64,000 nucleotides of DNA from Psychrobacter urativorans (GTDB taxonomy: Bacteria > Pseudomonadota > Gammaproteobacteria > Pseudomonadales > Moraxellaceae), in NCBI RefSeq assembly GCF_001298525.1, contig NZ_CP012678.1, positions 2,666,001 to 2,730,000 of the forward strand, in the 5' to 3' direction. Numbering within the stretch: the stretch's first letter is position 1; the number at the start of each line of letters is the position of its first letter. Both the position numbers and the translations under genes were made by a program. This document shows, piece by piece, positions 1 to 6,650 of the stretch. A model generated the notes under the pieces. The model saw nothing but the letters and a program-made list of their open reading frames with translations, made no database searches and was not told the origin of the DNA.

Positions 1-938
1 TACTAATGGCATTATTCGTCGTATTTATTATCAGTCATGTCCTGTCCGTATTTGCGTGGAGTTTTCAAGTATTACTGATTAGCAGAGTGGGCATTGCGCT
101 ATCCCATGCCATATTTTGGTCCATTACAGCAGCGATAGCGCTACGTGTGGCGCCTGAAGGTAAAAAGGCATTGGCGCTGAGTGTTCTTGCTACCGGTACG
201 GCATTGGCAATGGTGCTGGGTGTGCCCATAGGAAGAATAGTGGGTCAATGGTTTGGCTGGCGTACGACGTTTGGCGGTATCGGTGTGATCGCTTTTATCA
301 TATTTGTCCTACAAGCGCGGCTATTGCCCACGCTACCCAGTATGTTTGAAGGGTCGTTCCGAAAAATTCCTGAATTGCTTAAAAATCCATTATTAGTGTG
401 TCTATATATGTTTTGCTTTGTGGTCTTTACCGCTGATTACGCGGCTTACTCTTATATTGAACCTTTTATGCGAGAGGTCGGTTCGATCAGTGAAAATTTG
501 GTCACCTTTGTGTTGTTACTATTCGGTGGTGCAGGACTGATAGGCAGTGTGATGTTCAGTCGTTGGGGGGATAACTCTACTACTAAGCTGATGTTAATCT
601 CAACGATACTCATACTAATATGTATGGTGGCGCTGTTATGGTCGGTAACGTCTATGTGGTTACTCAGTATAAATACCTTGATTTGGGGTACTGCAATGAT
701 GCTGTTGCTGCTCTGTATTCAAGTCAAAGTGATTATGATTGATGTCAATGCGCAGGACATGGTGATGTCGATGTTCTCGGGTATTATCAATTTAGGAATT
801 GGTACGGGTGCACTGCTCGGTGGCTATGCCGTTACCCATATCTCACTGTCGAGCGTGGGCTACGTGGGGGCTGCTGTCGCTAGTATCGCGTTATTACTGA
901 TGATATTTATGATACAAAGATTTCCTAGCTTACGCTAA
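1..938 (+). CDS. sotB: Sugar efflux transporter, MFS (5'-truncated by window edge)
   Basis: This is the C-terminal three quarters of a 12-helix major facilitator transporter of the SotB/YdeA family, inner-membrane proton antiporters that export sugars such as arabinose and IPTG. The reading frame is open to the first base, so the true start and the first two or so helices lie upstream of the window. The visible segments LFVVFI.SHVLS, HAIFWSITA, ATGTALAMVLG.P.GRIVGQ.FGWR.TF and AYSYIEPF are what I recognise from the Escherichia coli protein. The MFS-specific pattern GRIVGQ plus GWR lies in the loop after helix 4. It ends about 145 bp before arfB and looks like ordinary chromosomal backbone. 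Substrate specificity cannot be read from the sequence. Confidence 0.85.
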   Translation, partial: LMALFVVFIISHVLSVFAWSFQVLLISRVGIALSHAIFWSITAAIALRVAPEGKKALALSVLATGTALAMVLGVPIGRIVGQWFGWRTTFGGIGVIAFIIFVLQARLLPTLPSMFEGSFRKIPELLKNPLLVCLYMFCFVVFTADYAAYSYIEPFMREVGSISENLVTFVLLLFGGAGLIGSVMFSRWGDNSTTKLMLISTILILICMVALLWSVTSMWLLSINTLIWGTAMMLLLLCIQVKVIMIDVNAQDMVMSMFSGIINLGIGTGALLGGYAVTHISLSSVGYVGAAVASIALLLMIFMIQRFPSLR

Positions 939-1082
939 TGAGTAGCGTTAGATTTTGCCTCGTGATATATGAATGTTAAATGCGCTGATTTTCTATAAGC
1001 TAGAGATATTGCGTGTAGTCGCATATCTAATAATGGTTTATGATAATAAGCATATTTTGATTATTTTACAAAAAAGTAGACC

Positions 1083-1496
1083 ATGATTTTTATAAGTAAT
1101 AACATCAGCCTGAACGACTACGAGGTGGAAATACACGCCATACGCGCGCAAGGTGCGGGCGGACAAAACGTGAATAAAGTATCCTCTGCGATTCATTTAC
1201 GCTTTGATATTAATGCCTCAAGTCTGAGTGATATCCACAAACAGCGTTTATTAGACAGTAACGATAGCCGCATTAGTAAAGAAGGTGTACTCGTTATTAA
1301 AGCGCAGCAGTTTCGCACGCAAGAAAAAAACAAAAGTGATGCTTTTGAGCGGCTGCAGCAATTTATCCTTAAAGCCACCTATGTTAGCAAAACCCGACGA
1401 CCTACTAAACCGAGCAATAATGCCCGCCGCAAACGTGTCGACCAAAAAACGCAGCGTGGCAAAACAAAATTATTGCGCGGTAAAGTTGAATTTTAA
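1083..1496 (+). CDS. arfB: Alternative ribosome-rescue peptidyl-tRNA hydrolase ArfB
   Basis: A 137-residue protein with the class I release-factor catalytic motif GGQ at residues 26-28, inside the conserved context GAGGQNVNK. It ends in a lysine/arginine-rich tail (about residues 105-135). That architecture, a catalytic domain plus a basic tail and no stop-codon recognition domain, is specific to ArfB (YaeJ). ArfB binds stalled ribosomes by threading its tail into the empty mRNA channel and hydrolyses the peptidyl-tRNA. The length matches the family (about 140 residues). The start ATG at 1083 has no strong Shine-Dalgarno sequence. It is monocistronic between sotB and a convergent minus-strand gene. 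Confidence 0.93.
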   Translation: MIFISNNISLNDYEVEIHAIRAQGAGGQNVNKVSSAIHLRFDINASSLSDIHKQRLLDSNDSRISKEGVLVIKAQQFRTQEKNKSDAFERLQQFILKATYVSKTRRPTKPSNNARRKRVDQKTQRGKTKLLRGKVEF

Positions 1497-1610
1497 GTCC
1501 GCTATAACGTGAATATCATCATGGACATGACCACTTATTCTTTTAAAACCAAGATAAGACAGTTTTCTTATACATTATTCGCTCGAATAAGTCTTTAGAA
1601 AGTCGGTCAG

Positions 1611-2447
1611 TTACGCTCCAAATATCTTACCCAATATTGATATTATACCTATAATTAGTAAGATATAAGCGATTATCTTAAAGCTATCCGAGCCCTTTTT
1701 GCTACTCAGTGGTATCGTATCATGCGCTGGTATGACCATGCTGTGCGCCTCCGTTGCAGTTGGGATGACATGCGCTTGCGCGTCCGATGGCTGTACAAAT
1801 ATATTTTTAAGCTTTACTGGATTGGACGGGCTTTGCTGCGATTCTTCTTCATATACAATCTCTTGGTTATCCTGAATCAGCTTTTCTTTACTGATGTTCC
1901 TTTTGGTATTTAAAATCAAATGCCACTGCTTGTTTATTTCTTCTTTTATCACCGTACAAAAATACGTAAAGTCTGAGTAGTTTACTTTTCCAATGTTCAA
2001 AGCAATGTCAGAGCTGTCTTGCATTTCTGGTGCCACCCAAAGTTGAAAAAATATCAAATCATCTTTAATATGATAGTTATGAGTTTCTCCATCATGAGTC
2101 ATACGAATAAAAGCATCAATCGGTTGTTTTGAGGTGTTTTTAAAGCAGATAAAAATCTGTCTGACTTCGTCTTTGCTGATATTTCTATTGTAACCTTTAT
2201 CCAAATCTATGGAATAATGGCTATTTAATGTAAAGCCTTCTACCAAACAATCTTTTCTGACCTTTTTAGTCACTTCGTTTTTATCTACGATATCTAGCGC
2301 ATAGTTTTCTGAATTAATTTTACTAAAGTCGAAGTAGTTCAATTCAATATCTGCATCATCCATCAAATGATGCTGAATAAAAATACCGTACTCAATATTG
2401 AGATTTTCGACCAGTGCTGGTACATATAGTAATAAATTAAATCTCAT
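1611..2447 (-). CDS. Uncharacterised tail-anchored protein
   Basis: I do not recognise this 278-residue protein. The first 190 or so residues look like a soluble mixed alpha/beta domain. A polar, serine/proline-rich linker follows (about 200-250), and a single hydrophobic helix sits at the extreme C-terminus (about 256-278), with only a few residues after it. The arrangement suggests a tail-anchored inner-membrane protein with its domain in the cytoplasm. An AAGGA element sits about 10 nt before the ATG. It is the last of four minus-strand genes (1611-5742), none of which has a clear function. A shared process is possible but not shown. Confidence 0.6.
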   Translation of the reverse strand: MRFNLLLYVPALVENLNIEYGIFIQHHLMDDADIELNYFDFSKINSENYALDIVDKNEVTKKVRKDCLVEGFTLNSHYSIDLDKGYNRNISKDEVRQIFICFKNTSKQPIDAFIRMTHDGETHNYHIKDDLIFFQLWVAPEMQDSSDIALNIGKVNYSDFTYFCTVIKEEINKQWHLILNTKRNISKEKLIQDNQEIVYEEESQQSPSNPVKLKNIFVQPSDAQAHVIPTATEAHSMVIPAHDTIPLSSKKGSDSFKIIAYILLIIGIISILGKIFGA

Positions 2448-2598
2448 TAACTGTTAATCCTTAATCAACGATAACTGCTGTAATGTCGTCTAATAGTGTT
2501 AAATTTTACTCTGCAGTATTAAATATTTAAAAAAATGTGCCCAAGCCTTTATCATTATAGGCTGTGAGCCATCGCTACTCTTAAAAGCCGATATCACA

Positions 2599-3672
2599 TT
2601 AATAATTTAATCGGCTCATAGCGGTAATGGCGTCACGTTCGCCAAGCGCGGCAGATTCACTATACCAATGAACTGCCATCTCCATATCCATATCTAAACC
2701 ATCGCCATTCTCATAACGTTGACCGATGACGTACATTGAACGCTTATGCCCAAGCTCGGCAGATTCCATTAATAATCTCAGACCCTCTTGTTCATCTTGT
2801 GGCATACCACCTGTACCATTGAGGGCGTAAACTGCTACGGCATAAAGCCCTGAAGCACTATTTAACTCAGCTGCTTTTTTATACCACATGGCAGAAGCCT
2901 CTAAATCCTTTTCAACGCCGCCACCGACATCATAGAGATAAGCGAGATTGGTCATTGCACGAGGATAGTTCGCTTCAGCAGAGTGACGGTGCCAAGTTGC
3001 CGCATACTCAAGATCCTTAGTAACACCAAGACCTTTTCGATATATCCACGCCAACTGATTCATAGCGCCTGCGTGACCTTGGGTTGATGCTTGCTCTAGC
3101 CAATTTCTGGCTTGATCGTAACGTTGCATTTGATAGTAATAAATACCTAATACAAACATGGCATTAACGTTTTGAGCGTTTGCTAACGCTTCAAGACTAT
3201 CAATCGAAGCCACATCAAACCCAAAACTGGCTAATAATTCTTCAAACCGACCGATACTTTTAGATTCATTTTCGACATTAAGCTGGTTGCTTGCCAAAAA
3301 TATTGGTGCATAGGCATTATTGTTATTATCCAGCAGGCTCTGGTACATCTCTAGCCGTTGTCTATCATTAGGGTACTCCATATCGACTGCGGTTAATTGA
3401 TCGACCCACTCAATATGTTGCTCATCGGTTACGCTATTATCTTCCACGCCGCTATCTTCCACTACTACTACTTCATCCGGTATATATGTCGGTTGTTCGA
3501 CTGGCTCTTCAATGTCTTGTATGTCAACAGCCTCAGCATCTTCATAGCTCATATCAGGTTCTGAGTCAAATGCACCTGCGGCAATAACCATCAACAGAAT
3601 GCCTGTTGCGGCAATAACCATCAACAGAATGCCTGTAAAACTTATTAACGTATATTTAAGATTTTTATTCAT
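2599..3672 (-). CDS. Membrane-anchored Sel1-repeat (SLR) protein
   Basis: The protein begins with a short basic stretch and a hydrophobic anchor, followed by an acidic, low-complexity region (roughly residues 45-75). The C-terminal half holds about five Sel1-type TPR repeats, recognisable by A...LG..Y..G.GV..D...A..W..KAAE spacing. Sel1 proteins are scaffolds for protein-protein contacts, and this one would display its repeats in the periplasm. I chose the second methionine (MNKNLKYT) because it gives a normal signal/anchor N-terminus. The frame is open to an ATG at 3693, but neither start has a clear Shine-Dalgarno sequence. The anchor contains a perfect 10-residue duplication (TGILLMVIAA twice), described separately. 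Binding partner unknown. Confidence 0.75.
   Translation of the reverse strand: MNKNLKYTLISFTGILLMVIAATGILLMVIAAGAFDSEPDMSYEDAEAVDIQDIEEPVEQPTYIPDEVVVVEDSGVEDNSVTDEQHIEWVDQLTAVDMEYPNDRQRLEMYQSLLDNNNNAYAPIFLASNQLNVENESKSIGRFEELLASFGFDVASIDSLEALANAQNVNAMFVLGIYYYQMQRYDQARNWLEQASTQGHAGAMNQLAWIYRKGLGVTKDLEYAATWHRHSAEANYPRAMTNLAYLYDVGGGVEKDLEASAMWYKKAAELNSASGLYAVAVYALNGTGGMPQDEQEGLRLLMESAELGHKRSMYVIGQRYENGDGLDMDMEMAVHWYSESAALGERDAITAMSRLNY
3577..3636. repeat. Perfect 30-bp tandem duplication inside the Sel1 gene
   Basis: Two identical 30-bp units, 3577-3606 and 3607-3636, lie head to tail inside the membrane-anchor coding region. They keep the frame and lengthen the hydrophobic segment by ten residues. 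Perfect identity points to a recent duplication or to a slippage-prone locus. Confidence 0.95.
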
Positions 3673-3775
3673 GATAGTTAAGCCATATTGCATTGTGTAT
3701 AATTTTATGCGATGTATCAGACAGTAAGGTCTACCGCACTAGAACCGTATCAATTGATATGCACAGATGTGAGGT

Positions 3776-4825
3776 TTAAAGGATTATTGGCGTGACTGTT
3801 AATATCTCATTATCACTACATTCTAATCTATGCCATTGTTGATGCGTCCACATTTTATCCAAGCTGGTCGGTCGTTGTATACAATAGCCGATACCATGGC
3901 TGATATGCTCTTTATCAGAACCAGAGGTCTTGATAATGCCTATTACCATAGTATGTCTAGGCGGTCTATTATCGACCACCATATTACTAATACCTTGACC
4001 ACTCGTCCAAAACACAATGTCAAAATGCTTACTAATTTTCTCTGATAAATCTGTTGGTAATCTAGCAATCAGCGTATTTTTACCATGTACTCTTTGCCAG
4101 TCATAAAAACCTTCTACCAAATCACTCAAGTCTTGCTTAGAAAATATGCCCCATACCACATCCTCCTCTTTTTGATCTAATATTTCTAGATTAAAATCAT
4201 CGGAAGCGTCTTGGTTACTTTCACTCTCTGTTATAAGTTCTTTAATCATTACCGGTTGTTTAGCAATTAGTGATTGCTTAGTAGGTATCGGTGATTCAGT
4301 AACGATAATTTTTTTTGGTTGTTCTTGAATTAATGCCAATAATGCGATGAACCCTTCAGAGTCTATTCTTTGATTCTCAATCTCATGGTATTTTTGCGAG
4401 GATTGAGCATCAGATAAAATAGGATACACCTGTATAAAAATCTTGTTAAGATTTAGAGAGGAGGTGGGTATCAGTTGACTGAATGGATATACGGTTTCAA
4501 GATGAATTTTTTCATCGCGCGCAGAAGTTGACGCCCACAAATAAATATGTGCTAATCGTGGCTTCTCTTTTAATAGCAAGTCAGTATCAATAAGATAAGA
4601 TAGAAATAATGAGTTTTTATTATTACTTTTTTTACTAGACTTATCACCATTGTCAAGTGGACGTCTTTTATGCACCAAGTCTAACCAAGTTTTACTGTCA
4701 TTTTTTATATCGTTGATATCTATAACATCGACCCGTGATTCGTCGTTGTATTCTAAAATCAGACAACACTCAAATGGAGTATCAGCTGACTTTTCTTGGG
4801 GCGCCAACCACGAAAACACTAACAT
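3776..4825 (-). CDS. Uncharacterised protein
   Basis: I do not recognise this protein of about 349 residues. It has no membrane segment or obvious catalytic motif. The N-terminal half is a soluble domain, the middle (about 170-230) is a polar, probably flexible linker, and the C-terminal 120 residues form a second compact region beginning near VVWGIFSKQD. The frame is open to an ATG at 4855, which would overlap the upstream gene by 19 nt. The ATG at 4825 is preceded by AAGGA about 8 nt upstream and is the better start. Its position just after the gene ending at 4837 suggests the two are co-transcribed. Confidence 0.55.
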   Translation of the reverse strand: MLVFSWLAPQEKSADTPFECCLILEYNDESRVDVIDINDIKNDSKTWLDLVHKRRPLDNGDKSSKKSNNKNSLFLSYLIDTDLLLKEKPRLAHIYLWASTSARDEKIHLETVYPFSQLIPTSSLNLNKIFIQVYPILSDAQSSQKYHEIENQRIDSEGFIALLALIQEQPKKIIVTESPIPTKQSLIAKQPVMIKELITESESNQDASDDFNLEILDQKEEDVVWGIFSKQDLSDLVEGFYDWQRVHGKNTLIARLPTDLSEKISKHFDIVFWTSGQGISNMVVDNRPPRHTMVIGIIKTSGSDKEHISHGIGYCIQRPTSLDKMWTHQQWHRLECSDNEILTVTPIIL

Positions 4826-4836
4826 ATCTTCGTTCC

Positions 4837-5742
4837 TTATAAGCTTGGATCGCATATTAAATTGATGTTAATCGTGCGCGGATATAGGCTATCGATATGC
4901 TGCTTAGACTTATTGGCAAGGCTTGATATCAGCTGATTGTACTGAAAGGTTTTATCGGCTAAGTTGCTGCAGTCATCCTCTGAGCTACAGCCGTCACGCT
5001 CAATAGAAAACTGGGCATAGTAATCAGTATTGATTAAAGTGCTCTTCGCGGCGTATTGTAACTCCATACCTTGCGCGCTTTTTTGTGCTTCCGCCATCCC
5101 AGAGCTGATGCCAATACATGCTTTTTGTGCCTCTATAATAGGGATAGATAAATAGTTATCGGTAACCTCAACGTTAGCAGGTGCTTTGGGCGTAATACTG
5201 TAGCCAGTTTGCAGCGGTAAGTTTAGCTTTAAGGTGCTGCCCGTTTTTGAGCGAAATAGGGGACCATCAGGACAAATTTTGTCGCGGTTGGTTTTGGGGT
5301 TGGGATAAGGATAAAAGATAATACTGTTTTTCTCACCCCAGCTGATATCGTAGCAATTTTTTTGCTCATCGCTAAGCGCACTATTGGGATCAAAGGCGCT
5401 AATAAATGGCTTTTGCTCGCCCATAGACAAATCAATTACATTTTTGGGACTGATGATTGGTGCAGGCGAGCTAAAGCTATCGTAATTTTTGGCATCATTG
5501 GTCAACAGCCGTAATTGGGGTAAAAACTCAGCCTGAGCAATGACGCTATTTGGATATTGCTGTTGAGCATTAATCAGGTTTTGCTGAATTTTCTCAATCT
5601 GCTCGGCGCTTGAGCGTTGTTTAGCGAGCCAAAAAAAATGCAAATGCTTTTGGGTTTGCGCGATAGTTTTGGTTGCATTGTTCACCGTATAATACGTCCC
5701 CACAAATGGCGAGCGCAGCGATAAAAACCCCAACCTTGGCAA
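4837..5742 (-). CDS. Uncharacterised protein with an odd, possibly truncated N-terminus
   Basis: An open frame of about 301 residues with no recognised family. It is rich in polar residues and has a cysteine pair near DGCSSEDDCSN, which hints at an exported or periplasmic location. There is no ATG near the 5' end. The first usable codon is a TTG at 5742, inside a 16-bp sequence (5727-5742) that is identical to part of tRNA-Gly at 45465-45480. The frame continues only six codons further before a stop. The start of the protein (LGFLSLRSPFVG) looks like the tail of a membrane helix. I therefore suspect a gene cut at its 5' end by a recombination event; a leaderless TTG start is the alternative. 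Confidence 0.5.
   Translation of the reverse strand: MPRLGFLSLRSPFVGTYYTVNNATKTIAQTQKHLHFFWLAKQRSSAEQIEKIQQNLINAQQQYPNSVIAQAEFLPQLRLLTNDAKNYDSFSSPAPIISPKNVIDLSMGEQKPFISAFDPNSALSDEQKNCYDISWGEKNSIIFYPYPNPKTNRDKICPDGPLFRSKTGSTLKLNLPLQTGYSITPKAPANVEVTDNYLSIPIIEAQKACIGISSGMAEAQKSAQGMELQYAAKSTLINTDYYAQFSIERDGCSSEDDCSNLADKTFQYNQLISSLANKSKQHIDSLYPRTININLICDPSL
5727..5742 (+). repeat. 16-bp direct repeat of tRNA-Gly (candidate island end)
   Basis: The 16 bases at 5727-5742 are identical and in the same orientation to 45465-45480, which covers the anticodon loop, the 3' anticodon stem and the start of the variable/T region of tRNA-Gly(GCC). A chance match of this length within the window is unlikely. 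Identity stops abruptly on both sides, so the rest of the tRNA 3' half is not present here, as a simple tRNA-integrated island would predict. Confidence 0.5.
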
Positions 5743-6086
5743 TGATGTCGAACTATTTTACACTAAATTATGCTAAGCTATAACTCTTTATTTAAAAGGG
5801 TTATAGCTTTTTTATTTGAAAGGAATTATTTTTAAAATAGCATATCATAAGGACATAAGTCATACTTTGGTCACAGTTTTTTTATTGATATTGATACCTA
5901 ACTATTTATTATTTATAGTAAGTTCTTGCCTCCCCACCCCACAGTAAGTAGCTAGTACAAATTGAATTCATATGGTTATATTTAATTATAAAATCACATG
6001 CCGACTTTTCAGAGTGCCTCAAAAAAGTGGATGAGCATTGCAAGGAAAGGTCTGATCTTTTTTCGTATATAACGTAGGTTAGGATT
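5743..6086. other. Intergenic region at the left end of the island
   Basis: An AT-rich 344-bp divergent region between the truncated-looking minus-strand gene and the recombinase trio. It contains a terminator-like hairpin (5775-5814) and one copy of the 9-mer TTTGGTCAC (5867-5875) that recurs four times near the right end of the island. I see no convincing coding region; a 68-codon minus-strand frame overlaps the first trio gene and lacks family resemblance. Confidence 0.6.
5775..5814 (+). terminator. Rho-independent terminator-like hairpin
   Basis: Arms of 14 bp with one G-U pair (AAGCTATAACTCTT and AAGGGTTATAGCTT), a loop of about 7 nt, then a run of six T on the plus strand. No plus-strand gene lies immediately upstream, so it may be a leftover or a shield against readthrough into the island. 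Confidence 0.6.
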
Positions 6087-6650
6087 ATGAGTATGCAGGA
6101 TGTAACGAAAAACACAGCGCGTCATCAGTTTTTGATCCCATCTAAGGTCAACATTATGGTTCATCCTAGTGCGGTATCTGCACATAATGTTTGGCTAAAA
6201 TTTCGTCCCAAAAAATCTTCTATTAAGATTAGTGATGTTGATAAATATCATAAGCCCCCTGTTCGAGTAATTAGAGGTAAGGATCATTATCTATATTTTA
6301 ATTGTTTTGAACGTGTGTCACAGATTTTTCAGGATGAGTCTAAACTGAGTCAGCCATTCATAATTATTGCAGGTCATGATCAGCAGATCGTTAAAATGGC
6401 GTGGTTGGAGGTGCTGACATTATGTTTTTATCGAGACGTCAATCATGTGCTGTTATGGCAGCATCTAAAAAAGCATTGTGCCCAAAGCATATTGAGAGAG
6501 CTGATGAATTGTGATGATTTACGAACTGAAGATTACTGTCGTTTTGCAGGCATCGATCAGCATCAATATGAGTATCAACAAAAATTATTAGTAGATGAGA
6601 CAAAAAATTTGGGGCTAGAGCAGGATATGAGTTGGCTATATGGAAAATGA
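6087..6650 (+). CDS. Small protein of recombinase trio (GmtX-like candidate)
   Basis: A 187-residue soluble protein without a motif I can assign with certainty. The C-terminal third (ELMNCDDLRTEDYCRFAG.. then Q.Y.YQQ) resembles a small helical DNA-binding unit. It is the first gene of a tight three-gene operon: it overlaps the next gene by 11 nt, and that gene overlaps the third by 8 nt, implying translational coupling and fixed stoichiometry. The gene set (a short protein plus two large recombinase-like proteins at one edge of a defence island) fits the described Gamma-Mobile-Trio elements, where the small component is GmtX. That assignment rests on gene order and size, not on a profile match. 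The ATG at 6093 has better Shine-Dalgarno spacing (AGGA, 8 nt) than 6087. Confidence 0.5.
   Translation: MSMQDVTKNTARHQFLIPSKVNIMVHPSAVSAHNVWLKFRPKKSSIKISDVDKYHKPPVRVIRGKDHYLYFNCFERVSQIFQDESKLSQPFIIIAGHDQQIVKMAWLEVLTLCFYRDVNHVLLWQHLKKHCAQSILRELMNCDDLRTEDYCRFAGIDQHQYEYQQKLLVDETKNLGLEQDMSWLYGK

Noticed and set aside
5909..6115. 68-codon minus-strand frame with a hydrophobic start
   Set aside because: It overlaps the first recombinase-trio gene and its control region, and has no ribosome-binding site.
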